NCBI GenBank assembly: GCA_902488815.1
Contig: CABTXP010000005.1
Coordinates: 1 to 43,836 of the forward strand
DNA length: 43,836 nucleotides
Origin: an uncultured Eubacteriales bacterium
Lineage (GTDB): Bacteria > Bacillota > Clostridia > Tissierellales > Peptoniphilaceae
Direction of reading: 5' to 3'
Part shown: piece after piece, positions 1 through 8,176 of the stretch
How the letters are laid out: every line of letters starts with the position of its first letter
Numbering within the stretch: the stretch's first letter is position 1
Position numbers and translations under genes: made by a program
The notes under the pieces: generated by a model
Databases searched by the model: none
Seen by the model: the letters and a program-made list of their open reading frames with translations, nothing else
What the model was told of the DNA's origin: nothing

Positions 1-989
1 ACGTGAGCATATTTTTCCGTTTCCGCACAGCGCAGTTGAAGAAGTCCCTTTTCAGATACTACTTCCCCTAAAGTTTCCTCCGGCACCTTCTCTTTAAATG
101 CCACAGGTGTATCTATGGTCTTGTCGTAAGAGGTCATTGTTGTAATACTTATCACAGGTCTTATATCTCTTTCAAAACCTTTAAAGTCATCGTCCAAAAA
201 GGCATGAATTATTTCTCTCGCCCTGTCCGGTCTGAAGTTAAAAAATATTAAAGAGTCTCCGTCTTTTATCGGCTCTCTTTCGATTAAAGATGGCTTTATA
301 AACTCGTCTGTAATTTCATTTTTATAAGATGCTTCAACGGCTTCTACCGCTGTACTAAACTTCTCTCCTTCACACTTGGTGTAAAGGTCGTAGGCAAGTT
401 TAATTCTCTCCCATCTCTTGTCTCTATCCATGGCATAATATCTGCCGATTACAGTTCCGATTCTGCCAATACCTTCCGCAGTTAAAAAGTCTGAGAGTTC
501 TTTTAAGTCGTCCTTTGCCGCGTGAGGGCTGACATCTCTTCCGTCTGTAATGGCGTGGACGATGAGTTTTTTCACGCCGCGGTCTTTGGCAAGTTTGACC
601 AAGGCCTTTAAGTGGTCCATGTGTGAATGAACACCGCCCTTTGACACAAGGCCCATAAGGTGAAGGGTTGAATTGTTTTTAACCGCCACATCACATGCGG
701 AGCAAAGCTCTTCAATTTTATAAAAACTTTCATCCTTGATAGCGTTGTTAATGCGCAGAAGGTCCTGGTAAATTATTCTTCCCGCGCCGATGTTTAAATG
801 TCCTACTTCCGAGTTGCCCATTTGACCGGCAGGCAGTCCCACATCTTCTCCCGATGTAAAAAGCTCGCCGTGAGGGTGATTTTTCACAAGCATGTCAATG
901 GTGGGAGTGTGTGCCATGTAAACGGCGTTGTCCTCTTCATCTTTGCCGATGCCGAAGCCGTCTAAGATAATTAATGCGACAGTCTTCAT
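1..989 (-). CDS. gpmI: 2,3-bisphosphoglycerate-independent phosphoglycerate mutase, partial (C-terminus outside window)
   Basis: Interconverts 3- and 2-phosphoglycerate in lower glycolysis, using two metal ions and a phosphoserine. The reading frame opens at 989 and runs off the left edge, giving about 329 of the roughly 510 residues usual for the family. Visible landmarks are the N-terminal LILDGFG metal-binding segment (Asp10), the GQMGNSEVGH motif with the expected phosphorylated Ser60, the TDGRD motif and NFRPDR. The start ATG overlaps the tpiA stop codon as ATGA, so it is translationally coupled and is the fifth gene of the cggR operon. The missing part is an edge effect, not a visible mutation. 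Enolase probably follows outside the window (inference from common gene order). Confidence 0.95.
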   Translation of the reverse strand, partial: MKTVALIILDGFGIGKDEEDNAVYMAHTPTIDMLVKNHPHGELFTSGEDVGLPAGQMGNSEVGHLNIGAGRIIYQDLLRINNAIKDESFYKIEELCSACDVAVKNNSTLHLMGLVSKGGVHSHMDHLKALVKLAKDRGVKKLIVHAITDGRDVSPHAAKDDLKELSDFLTAEGIGRIGTVIGRYYAMDRDKRWERIKLAYDLYTKCEGEKFSTAVEAVEASYKNEITDEFIKPSLIEREPIKDGDSLIFFNFRPDRAREIIHAFLDDDFKGFERDIRPVISITTMTSYDKTIDTPVAFKEKVPEETLGEVVSEKGLLQLRCAETEKYAH

Positions 990-1741
990 TCCTCTTCACC
1001 GAAATTTATTAATGCCGTAAATTCGTCGGCTCTAAGTGAAGCTCCGCCTACAAGTGCGCCGTCAATGTCGGCCCTTGCCATAAGCTCTTTAATGTTACTT
1101 GGCTTAACGCTTCCCCCGTAAAGGATGCGAATGCCATCTTCCATGCCGGGGAATTTTTCGCCGATAATGCTTCTGATATACTTACACATTTCACAGGCTT
1201 CATCTGAAGTTGCGGTCTTGCCTGTGCCGATTGCCCAAATAGGTTCGTAGGCAATGGTGACTTCGCCGATCCAATTTTCATCCAAATCTCTTAGGCCTTC
1301 TTCAAGCTGTCTCTTAATCTTCTGAAAGTGAAGGCCTTCTTCTCTTTCTTCCAAGGTCTCTCCCACACAAAGTATGGGTTTGATTTCAAGCTCCAAAGCT
1401 TTCTTAACCTTTTGATTTATTACTTCATCTGTCTCATAAAAGTATTTTCTTCTCTCAGAGTGTCCCAAGATCACATGAGATACGCCTAAGGGTTTTAAAA
1501 ATGCCCCTGACACTTCTCCCGTATAAGCTCCGTCTTCGTGGGAAGACATATTTTGTGCTCCGAGCATTATGCCTGTGTCTTGAAGAAGTTTTCCCGCAAG
1601 GCTTATTGACGTAAAGGGTGGACAAATTAAAATGTCCACGTCCTTACTATGCTTTCTTTCTAAAATACTTTCTATGAGTTTTTTGGACATTTCCACGTCC
1701 ATATTCATCTTCCAGTTTCCCGCTATTAACTTTCTTCTCAT
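986..1741 (-). CDS. tpiA: Triosephosphate isomerase
   Basis: Interconverts dihydroxyacetone phosphate and glyceraldehyde 3-phosphate in the cytoplasm. The 251-residue length is normal. The catalytic set is complete: Lys11 in GNWKMN, His94 in GHSERR, and Glu166 in YEPIWAIGTG, followed by the phosphate-gripping loop and the LYGGSVKPSN phosphate-binding motif near the C-terminus. The ATG overlaps the pgk stop codon by 4 bp (ATGA), and its own stop overlaps the gpmI start in the same way. It therefore sits in a tightly coupled glycolytic operon. Nothing unusual is seen. Confidence 0.98.
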   Translation of the reverse strand: MRRKLIAGNWKMNMDVEMSKKLIESILERKHSKDVDILICPPFTSISLAGKLLQDTGIMLGAQNMSSHEDGAYTGEVSGAFLKPLGVSHVILGHSERRKYFYETDEVINQKVKKALELEIKPILCVGETLEEREEGLHFQKIKRQLEEGLRDLDENWIGEVTIAYEPIWAIGTGKTATSDEACEMCKYIRSIIGEKFPGMEDGIRILYGGSVKPSNIKELMARADIDGALVGGASLRADEFTALINFGEEE

Positions 1742-2922
1742 TTATCCTCCAAAGTTGCAGGTGCAATTCCGGGAAGAACTTTCCCTTCCAGGTATTCAAG
1801 TGAAGCGCCGCCACCTGTTGAGATGTGAGTGAACTTGTCCTCATATCCCGACTTTTTAATTGCAGATGCGCTGTCTCCGCCTCCTACAATTTTTATTGCA
1901 TCAATTTCTGCCAAAATGTGAGCCACTTCAAAAGTGCCCTTTGCAAATTTATCTATTTCAAATACTCCGCATGGTCCGTTCCAAACAACAGTCTTAACAC
2001 CTGTAAGCTTTTCTTTAATTAAAGCTACAGTCTCAGGTCCTATGTCAAGGCCCATTTTGTCCGCCGGAATTTCTTTTACCGTCTCAGCCTTTGCATCCTC
2101 ACTTACTTCATCTGCTACTACAAAGTCTATTGGCAAAATTATTTCTACGTTTTTTGCCTTCGCCTTTTGTAAAAGTTCCTTTGCAAAGTCTATCTTGTCA
2201 TCTTCCACCAAGGACTTGCCTACGGAAACTCCTTCCGCCTTTAAAAAAGTAAATGCCATTGCGCCGACAATTATAATTTTGTCTACAATGTTAATTAAAT
2301 TTTCAATTACATTGATCTTGTCTGAAACTTTTGCTCCTCCTAAAATTGCCACGTAGGGCTTTTCAGGATTTTTAAGGACAAGGTCCAAGTTCTTAACTTC
2401 TTTTTCAACCAAGAAGCCAAGTGCCATGGGAAGGTACTTGGACACGCCCACATTTGATGCGTGAGCTCTGTGTGATGTGCCGAAGGCGTCATTTACATAT
2501 GCTTCTCCAAGCTTTGCCAGTTCCTTTGCAAAAGCTTCGTCGTTTTTTTCTTCCCCTTTTACAAATCTCGTGTTTTCTATTAAAGCCACTTCGCCCGGCT
2601 TAAGTTCTCTTGCCTTCGAGACAACTTCTTCCGACACTACGTTTTTGTCGGGAATAAACTTTACTTCCCTGCCTAAAACCTTTTGAAGTTCTTCGGCAAC
2701 AGGTTTCATTGAAAGGTCTTCCTTGTACTCTCCCTTAGGTCTTCCCAAGTGAGACATAAGCACTACACTCGCTCCTTCTTTAAACAAGTATTCAATAGTG
2801 GGAAGAGAAGCGGTGATTCTCTTGTTGTCCTTCACGTGACCCTCTTTTAAAGGCACGTTGTAGTCCACTCTTACAAGGACTCTCTTGCCCTTATAGTCTA
2901 CGTCTTTTATTGTTCTATACAT
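1738..2922 (-). CDS. pgk: Phosphoglycerate kinase
   Basis: Transfers phosphate from 1,3-bisphosphoglycerate to ADP, giving ATP and 3-phosphoglycerate. At 394 residues it is a normal monomeric Pgk. The N-terminal substrate domain shows RVDYNVP (residues 18-24) and HLGRPKG (58-64). The nucleotide domain shows GGAKVSDKI, GGGDS from residue 347 and STGGGASLEYLEGK (368-381). The start ATG shares one base with the gap stop codon (TAATG), and the stop overlaps tpiA. Order gap-pgk-tpiA is the standard lower-glycolysis arrangement. Confidence 0.98.
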   Translation of the reverse strand: MYRTIKDVDYKGKRVLVRVDYNVPLKEGHVKDNKRITASLPTIEYLFKEGASVVLMSHLGRPKGEYKEDLSMKPVAEELQKVLGREVKFIPDKNVVSEEVVSKARELKPGEVALIENTRFVKGEEKNDEAFAKELAKLGEAYVNDAFGTSHRAHASNVGVSKYLPMALGFLVEKEVKNLDLVLKNPEKPYVAILGGAKVSDKINVIENLINIVDKIIIVGAMAFTFLKAEGVSVGKSLVEDDKIDFAKELLQKAKAKNVEIILPIDFVVADEVSEDAKAETVKEIPADKMGLDIGPETVALIKEKLTGVKTVVWNGPCGVFEIDKFAKGTFEVAHILAEIDAIKIVGGGDSASAIKKSGYEDKFTHISTGGGASLEYLEGKVLPGIAPATLEDK

Positions 2923-3941
2923 TACATTTCTCCTGCAACTTTTTTAGTAAGATCTACAACTCTTTGAGTGTAACCCCATTCGTTGTCATACCATGAAACT
3001 AATTTAACTACATTGCCTTCCACCGTTGTAAGAAGTGAGTCGAAAATTGATGAGTGTGGGTTGCCGATAATGTCTGAAGACACTAATTCTTCTTCCGAAT
3101 ATTCCAAAATGCCCTTTAGCTTTCCTTCAGCGGCTTCTTTCATCTTTTGATTTACTTCTTCTACAGTTGTTTCTCTGTTTAAAATAAATGTAGCGTCTAC
3201 AAGGGAAGCTGCAGGTACAGGCACTCTCATTGCCACGCCGTAAAACTTGCCTTTAAGTTCGGGTATTACAAGACCTACCGCCTTTGCAGCACCTGTTGTT
3301 GTAGGAATTATATTTTCAGCGCCTGCTCTTGCTCTTCTCATGTCACCTTTTCTGTGACGGTTGTCAAGAATGTTTTGGTCTCCTGTGTAAGCGTGAATTG
3401 TCGTCATAAAAGCACTTTCTACGCCGAATTCTTCAACTATAACTTTGGCTACGGGAGCAAGGCAGTTTGTAGTACAGGATGCGTTGGAAATAATTGTGTG
3501 GTTTTTTGCGTCCAACTTGTCGTCGTTTACTCCCATTACAACTGTAATGTCTTCTTTTTTGCCCGGGCTTGTAAGTACAACTTTTTTAGCCCCTGATTCA
3601 ATGTGCCACATTGCCTTTTCTCTTTCCTTAAAAGCGCCTGTGGAGTCGACGATAATGTCAATGCCGAGTTCCTTCCAAGGAGCCTTTTTAGGATCTCTTT
3701 CAGCAGTTACTTTAATCTTTGTGCCGTCCACTTCAAGATAATCTTCCCCAAAGGATATTGGCAGTGGATATTCTCTGTAAATTGTGTCTCTCTTTAAAAG
3801 CTTTGCCATAACTTCAGGGTCAGTTGAAGCATTAATATCCACAATTTCAAATCCCATGTCTTCATTTTTTCTTCTCAAAAAATAACTTCTTACAAAATCT
3901 CTTCCGATTCTACCGAAACCCATTACGCCAACTTTTTTCAT
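2922..3941 (-). CDS. gap: Glyceraldehyde-3-phosphate dehydrogenase, type I, with atypical cofactor-selecting residues
   Basis: Oxidises and phosphorylates glyceraldehyde 3-phosphate. Length 339 residues; Rossmann motif GFGRIGR (8-14), catalytic Cys156 in ASCTTNC and His183 are present. The odd point is cofactor recognition. NAD-specific enzymes have the pattern I-N-D-L-T-D-P, where Asp32 (Bacillus numbering) repels the NADP phosphate. Here it reads I-N-A-S-T-D-P, giving Ala38 and Ser39. The usual Leu187-Pro188 pair is Asn194-Arg195, with a slightly longer loop (D-N-R-H-R-K-G-D). Such changes are associated with NADP use in the family, so NADP-linked or dual specificity is inferred, not shown. 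The ATG overlaps the cggR stop and has an AGGAGG site. Confidence 0.95.
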   Translation of the reverse strand: MKKVGVMGFGRIGRDFVRSYFLRRKNEDMGFEIVDINASTDPEVMAKLLKRDTIYREYPLPISFGEDYLEVDGTKIKVTAERDPKKAPWKELGIDIIVDSTGAFKEREKAMWHIESGAKKVVLTSPGKKEDITVVMGVNDDKLDAKNHTIISNASCTTNCLAPVAKVIVEEFGVESAFMTTIHAYTGDQNILDNRHRKGDMRRARAGAENIIPTTTGAAKAVGLVIPELKGKFYGVAMRVPVPAASLVDATFILNRETTVEEVNQKMKEAAEGKLKGILEYSEEELVSSDIIGNPHSSIFDSLLTTVEGNVVKLVSWYDNEWGYTQRVVDLTKKVAGEM

Positions 3942-4951
3942 TTTGTCCTCCTAGCTAATACTTCTCTTGCCAGACCTTCATCCGTTACAAGAACCATGTT
4001 ACTTCTTAACTTTGCTATACTCATAATTGCCTCGGCTTTGTCACAGCCCCCGGCAACAGCTACCACATCTTTAATCTCTAAAAACTCTTCCTTTGAGATG
4101 CCGAAACTTTCCTGAGAGTAAATTTCCTTCCCCTCAATGTCAAAGTAGTGACCGAAGGCCTCGCCCACGGCACCTAAGTTAATAATCTCATCTCGTTTTT
4201 CCTTTGAAAGACTTCTCTTTTCACTCATGACATCTGCACGACCTATGCCGAAGACCAAAATGTCAATGTGTCTTACCAGGTCGTAGACCTCACGCACCTC
4301 TTCATTCTTAAGAAGAAGCTTTAAAGTCTTTTCATCCACCACGTCGGGGACGGCAAGCAAATTGTATTTTGCCTTAAAGCCCTCCGCCATTAAAGCCGCC
4401 ACGGTATTGGCCTGATACATGGGAATTTTGCCCAAAGAACCGCGAGCAGGTACAACCATAAGGTGAGAGAGTTTTAAATCTCTCGCTCTGTTTGCCACCT
4501 CTCTTAAAGTTCTGCCGCCTGTGACGCCGATAATCTCATCTTCCTTCGCAATACTTCCTATGTAGTCCACACAGGCATCACCTAAGTTCACATAGTACTC
4601 TTCGTTTTTAGAAACATCACCTCTTACTACATAGACGGCCTTAAGACCCAAGAAGTTTTTCAATTCCTCCTGCAAAAGTTTTAAAGAAGCCGCCTCCAAG
4701 TAAAAATCCCTAAGAGCCCTCTCAAGTAAAGTCCCACGTGCGGTAGGTTTAACTCCTGCAGGCTCAACTGATACAAGGTCCTCACGTTTTAAAAATTCAA
4801 TCTCATCTCTCACAATTCTTTCGGAAAGGAGAAGCCTTGAGGCAATTTTTCTTCTGCCCACGGACTTCTCTTGGATGATGAATTCTAAAATTTCATACCT
4901 TGTAATAAAAATATCTTTCATCTCCGGAATAAAATTTAAAAGTTCTTCCAT
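3938..4951 (-). CDS. cggR: Central glycolytic genes regulator, SorC/DeoR family
   Basis: Repressor of lower-glycolytic genes; in Bacillus it is relieved by fructose 1,6-bisphosphate. The 337 residues fit the family. An N-terminal winged HTH (about 15-75) is followed by a SorC-type sugar-phosphate-binding domain with GVTGGRTL, PARGSLG and a C-terminal VAGGCDKAEAI segment. It is first in the operon cggR-gap-pgk-tpiA-gpmI, the classical position, and overlaps gap by 4 bp. A GGAGG site precedes the ATG at 4951. Direct repeats just upstream suggest autoregulation. Confidence 0.93.
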   Translation of the reverse strand: MEELLNFIPEMKDIFITRYEILEFIIQEKSVGRRKIASRLLLSERIVRDEIEFLKREDLVSVEPAGVKPTARGTLLERALRDFYLEAASLKLLQEELKNFLGLKAVYVVRGDVSKNEEYYVNLGDACVDYIGSIAKEDEIIGVTGGRTLREVANRARDLKLSHLMVVPARGSLGKIPMYQANTVAALMAEGFKAKYNLLAVPDVVDEKTLKLLLKNEEVREVYDLVRHIDILVFGIGRADVMSEKRSLSKEKRDEIINLGAVGEAFGHYFDIEGKEIYSQESFGISKEEFLEIKDVVAVAGGCDKAEAIMSIAKLRSNMVLVTDEGLAREVLARRTK

Positions 4952-4961
4952 TTAACCTCCG

Positions 4962-5029
4962 GTACAAATTTGTTCCCTAATCGAAATATCGTTCCCAGAT
5001 AAATATATCACAGTATGAAATTTCTTCAA
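4962..5029 (-). promoter_or_regulatory. cggR operon promoter and CggR-type operator
   Basis: On the minus strand a -35 TTGAAG (5024-5029) and a -10 TATATT (5002-5007) are separated by 16 bp. Just downstream lie two direct repeats beginning GGGAAC (4991-4996 and 4972-4977), 19 bp apart, each followed by an AT-rich stretch. Bacillus CggR binds two GGGAC-containing direct repeats between promoter and gene, so the position and layout fit. Operator function is inferred. Confidence 0.6.
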
Positions 5030-5118
5030 TATAAATAGAAAATTTTTCGCACAATTTCCGAAAAATATACGAGATTGCAAAAAATATTTATGATAAAATT
5101 TTTCCAAGGAGGAATGAC

Positions 5119-5811
5119 ATGGAAGATATGAACAGAGAAAAAAAATTCGTGCCGCGCATCGACACGAAGCTAAAAAAGAGAATAGTAAAAGTTCCCGAAG
5201 TAATATACAAGGCAAGCGGAATAATCTTCATGGACAAGAGAATAAAATCATTTCTCTTTACAAATGACTTGTCAATAATTTGCAACACAAATGCACAGGC
5301 AATAATGTGCGTCTATCCCTTTACACCGCAGCTTTCAATAATAAACGGCATATTGGACGTGGCAAGTGTGCCGGTATTCCCGGGAGTAGGCGGAGGTACC
5401 ACCACCGGATTTAGAACCTTAAACATTGCCATGCAGGCGGAACTCTTGGGTGCATTCGGCGTAGTAGTCAATGCCCCTATGGACAACGACACGATTAAAA
5501 AATTAAATCAAATCTTGGACGTGCCCGTCATCGCCACGGTAATAAGTGAAAACGACGACATATTGGGCAAGGTAAGAGCAGGAGCAAAAGTCCTTAACGT
5601 GGCGGGAGGATTAAAGACGGCAAGCCTTGTAAGACATTGCAGAGAACTTTTAGGCCCTGAGTTCCCCATAATCGCCACAGGGGGCCACACAGACGAGCAC
5701 ATATTGGAGACGATAGAAGCGGGAGCCAACGCCATAAGCTATACGCCCCTGTCAAGCTCCGATATATTTAAAGACGTAATGGACACCTACAGAAAAGACA
5801 AGGAAAAATAA
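5119..5811 (+). CDS. TIM-barrel-like protein of unknown function
   Basis: I do not recognise a characterised family. The 230-residue cytoplasmic protein has alternating hydrophobic strands and helices, a Gly-rich VFPGVGGGTTTG segment near residues 91-102 and a C-terminal IIATGGHTDEHILETIEAGANA segment. The latter resembles phosphate-binding ends of TIM barrels such as the KDPG aldolase or ThiG type. No signal peptide or membrane segment is present. It has an AAGGAGG site 6 bp before ATG. It diverges from cggR and lies upstream of buk, which has its own promoter in the 65-bp gap. No terminator is visible between them, so read-through into buk is possible. A lyase or hydrolase acting on a small phosphorylated compound is conceivable but unsupported. 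Confidence 0.75.
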   Translation: MEDMNREKKFVPRIDTKLKKRIVKVPEVIYKASGIIFMDKRIKSFLFTNDLSIICNTNAQAIMCVYPFTPQLSIINGILDVASVPVFPGVGGGTTTGFRTLNIAMQAELLGAFGVVVNAPMDNDTIKKLNQILDVPVIATVISENDDILGKVRAGAKVLNVAGGLKTASLVRHCRELLGPEFPIIATGGHTDEHILETIEAGANAISYTPLSSSDIFKDVMDTYRKDKEK

Positions 5812-5825
5812 AAGACCTCCTCAGT

Positions 5826-5842
5826 CTGGCACAGATTTTGCA
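5826..5842 (+). promoter_or_regulatory. Sigma-54 (-24/-12) promoter of buk
   Basis: CTGGCACAGATTTTGCA has GG at 5828-5829 and GC at 5840-5841 with exactly 10 bases between, as sigma-54 holoenzyme requires. It matches the consensus TGGCAC-N5-TTGCA. The start of transcription should lie near 5852, about 25 bp before the buk ATG. Confidence 0.85.
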
Positions 5843-5876
5843 TTATATATTTATATAATAAAATCAGGAGGGCAAA

Positions 5877-6959
5877 ATGTATAAAATTTTAGTAATGAAC
5901 TTGGGATCCACTTCAACTAAAGTGGCCTACTATGAAGACGAAAAAAGTGTATATAGCGAAAACATCGATCACCCGGCAGATGAAATTAAAAAATTCGCCA
6001 CATTCTGGGATCAAGAAGAATATCGCTTAGACTTAATAAGAAAATTCTTAAAGGAACACAATATTAAGTTGGAAGACTTGGATGCAATTGTAAGCCGCGG
6101 AGGACACACTAAACCTTTAGTAAGCGGCGCGTACAAAGTAGTACCTGAAATGTTGGAACAACAAAAATCAGGCAAGTGGGGTCAACACCCGGCAGACCTT
6201 GGAAGTAAAATGGCTTACAGCTTGTCTCAAGGGGTTAAAGCGACGGCTTTAATTGTAGACCCGCCGATTACAGATGAATTTGAACCTGTGGCAAGAATTT
6301 CAGGACATCCTCTGTTCCAAAGAAGATCAAGCTTCCACGCACTTTCACACAAGGCGACAGCAAAGAGATATGCAAAAGAAAACAATAAAAAATACGAAGA
6401 TTTAAATTTAATCGTCGTTCACTTAGGCGGAGGAATTTCAATTGCACCTCATAAAAAAGGAAAGATGGTTGACGGCGACAATGCCTTGGAAGGCGACGGA
6501 ACATTTTCAACAAACAGGACAGGCGCACTGCCTGTAGGTGACTTGGTACGTCTTTGCTTCTCAGGAGAATATACCTATGAACAAGTGCACAAAATGATTA
6601 ACGGCGAAGGCGGTCTTGTAGCTTACTTAGGTACTCAAAACGTAAAAGAAGTGGAAGAAAAATCACACACCGACGAAAAAGCCGCACTTATTTTAGATGC
6701 AATGATATACCAAACTTGCAAAGAAATAGGCGCAATGGCAACAGTGCTTGAAGGTAAGGTAGATCAAATTCTACTTACAGGAGGCATCGCTCATTCAGAA
6801 ACAATTGTTGCAAAAATTAAAGAAAGAGTTGAGTGGATTGCACCTATTACAGTTTATCCCGGTGAAAACGAAATGAAGTCTTTGGCCTTGGGAGCTTTAG
6901 AAGGATTAAAAGGAGATGTTCCTTTCAAAGATTTTGTAAAGGAAACTGAAGGAGAATAA
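5877..6959 (+). CDS. buk: Butyrate kinase (branched-chain/short-chain acyl kinase)
   Basis: Makes ATP and a short-chain acid from acyl phosphate and ADP. The 360 residues fit butyrate kinase (about 355). As an ASKHA-fold acetate-kinase relative it shows the N-terminal NLGSTSTKV phosphate loop (8-16), a central VVHLGGGISIAPH segment and a C-terminal LTGGIAHS nucleotide-binding segment. It has an AGGAGG site. Unusually it is not next to ptb: the phosphate acyltransferase lies 3 kb downstream, beyond a gene on the other strand. A sigma-54 promoter precedes it, which ties it to the sigma-54 activator gene of this cluster. The natural acyl group may therefore not be butyryl. Confidence 0.93.
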   Translation: MYKILVMNLGSTSTKVAYYEDEKSVYSENIDHPADEIKKFATFWDQEEYRLDLIRKFLKEHNIKLEDLDAIVSRGGHTKPLVSGAYKVVPEMLEQQKSGKWGQHPADLGSKMAYSLSQGVKATALIVDPPITDEFEPVARISGHPLFQRRSSFHALSHKATAKRYAKENNKKYEDLNLIVVHLGGGISIAPHKKGKMVDGDNALEGDGTFSTNRTGALPVGDLVRLCFSGEYTYEQVHKMINGEGGLVAYLGTQNVKEVEEKSHTDEKAALILDAMIYQTCKEIGAMATVLEGKVDQILLTGGIAHSETIVAKIKERVEWIAPITVYPGENEMKSLALGALEGLKGDVPFKDFVKETEGE

Positions 6960-6966
6960 ACTAATT

Positions 6967-6993
6967 AAGGACACGAAACGTCTCCTTTTTTAT
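6967..6993 (+). terminator. Rho-independent terminator of buk
   Basis: AAGGACACG, loop AAA, then CGTCTCCTT (one mismatch) followed directly by a T run on the plus strand, 8 bp after the buk stop. Confidence 0.7.
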
Positions 6994-7017
6994 TTCAGAA
7001 AATTATTAATCTCAATA

Positions 7018-7047
7018 AAAAAACCGCCAAATTAATCGGCGGTTTTT
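7018..7047 (-). terminator. Terminator, probably bidirectional, of the BKACE gene
   Basis: AAACCGCC and GGCGGTTT arms (7021-7028 and 7038-7045) with a 9-base loop, flanked by A and T runs. It can end the minus-strand gene at 7099 and back up the buk terminator. Confidence 0.8.
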
Positions 7048-7098
7048 GCATTATTAATTGGTTTTATACTAAAAAGTAAGTTGGTTTTATGTTTTTTA

Positions 7099-7974
7099 TT
7101 ATCTTTTAAGTTTTAAAATTTCTCTTGCTTCATCAGGTGTAGCAATTTCAAAGCCGTACATTCTGATAATCTTTGCCATTCTTTCAACTAATTGAGCGTT
7201 TGACTTAGCAAGTTCTCCACGTGAGTAGTAGATGTTGTCTTCCATACCTACACGAACGTTACCGCCCATTAGAAGTGACAATGCGCAAGTTTCAAGTTGA
7301 GTTGAAGCAATACCCATTGCACCGAACATATAGTCATTAGGAAGCTTGTCGATTAAGTGAACAAGGTTCTTGTATGACCATTCCATAGCGCCCTGAGAAA
7401 GTCTGTCCATTCCCATTACAAATGTCATTGAAACAGGATCGTCAATAACTCCTTCAGGGTAAACATATTTTACAACGTCTTCAATTGAAGTGGGGTTGAA
7501 AATTTCAAGTTCAGGTTTGATGTTAAGTTCTTGCATTCTTCTTGCGTGTTTAATTAAGAAGTCTCTTGTCCATTCGTAAATAAATACATCTCTTTCGCCC
7601 CACTTTGTACCGATTAGTGAGCAGTCAAGTGAGCACATTTCCGGAAGTACAATTCCGTCTGTGTAAAGAAGTTCCATGCCGTCTTCTGCAACTGAGCCGG
7701 GAACATTCTTAGGTGCTGTTGAGTTTTGACGAATGATGTTACATTTAGCAGCTATCTTTTCGTTAATTTCTGAATAAATGTGAGGGTCGTTTGTACTTAC
7801 ATCATTTTTGTCTCTTGCGTGAATGTGTACAATTGATGCACCTGCGTTGTAGCAGTCGTAAGCTGATTGAGCAATTTCATCCGGTTGTGTCGGAAGATTG
7901 GGGTTAGCTTCCTTTCCGTGGAAAGCTCCTGTTTGTGCTACTGTCAAAATAACTTTTCTTTTTTCTTTAGCCAT
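7099..7974 (-). CDS. Beta-keto acid cleavage enzyme (BKACE/DUF849, Kce-like)
   Basis: The family condenses a beta-keto acid with acetyl-CoA and splits it into acetoacetate plus a new acyl-CoA, using a divalent metal. Length 291 is typical. Metal ligands are visible as His50 and His52 in HIHARD and Glu245 in NVRVGMEDN; Arg241 and Asp246 hold the same spacing as Kce Arg226/Glu230/Asp231. The C-terminal third is very Kce-like. Two substrate-facing places differ from lysine-fermentation Kce: Kce Glu14 aligns with Phe18, and the STGG loop is STAPKNVPG. 3-Keto-5-aminohexanoate is therefore an unlikely substrate (inference). A perfect sigma-54 promoter and GGAGG site precede it; it diverges from the transporter operon. 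Confidence 0.9.
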   Translation of the reverse strand: MAKEKRKVILTVAQTGAFHGKEANPNLPTQPDEIAQSAYDCYNAGASIVHIHARDKNDVSTNDPHIYSEINEKIAAKCNIIRQNSTAPKNVPGSVAEDGMELLYTDGIVLPEMCSLDCSLIGTKWGERDVFIYEWTRDFLIKHARRMQELNIKPELEIFNPTSIEDVVKYVYPEGVIDDPVSMTFVMGMDRLSQGAMEWSYKNLVHLIDKLPNDYMFGAMGIASTQLETCALSLLMGGNVRVGMEDNIYYSRGELAKSNAQLVERMAKIIRMYGFEIATPDEAREILKLKR

Positions 7975-8026
7975 AATTGCCTCCTAAAAAATTTATATAT
8001 TGAATTATCTTCTGCAAATATAAAAA

Positions 8027-8042
8027 GCAAATCTTGTGCCAA
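8027..8042 (-). promoter_or_regulatory. Sigma-54 (-24/-12) promoter of the BKACE gene
   Basis: Read on the minus strand, TTGGCACAAGATTTGC has GG and GC separated by exactly 10 bases and continues with a T run, the preferred sigma-54 pattern. Transcription should start near 8015, about 40 bp before the ATG at 7974. Confidence 0.88.
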
Positions 8043-8176
8043 TTTATATTTTCCCGTCAAAATTTATTTTTAAATTAAATTCCAAGCTGTTTTTCGCAAT
8101 GGAAAGTAATTGGAGATAAATATTTATTAATTTTTAGTATAACTTGGAATAAATTTTAACTTTTTGGTAAAATTAT

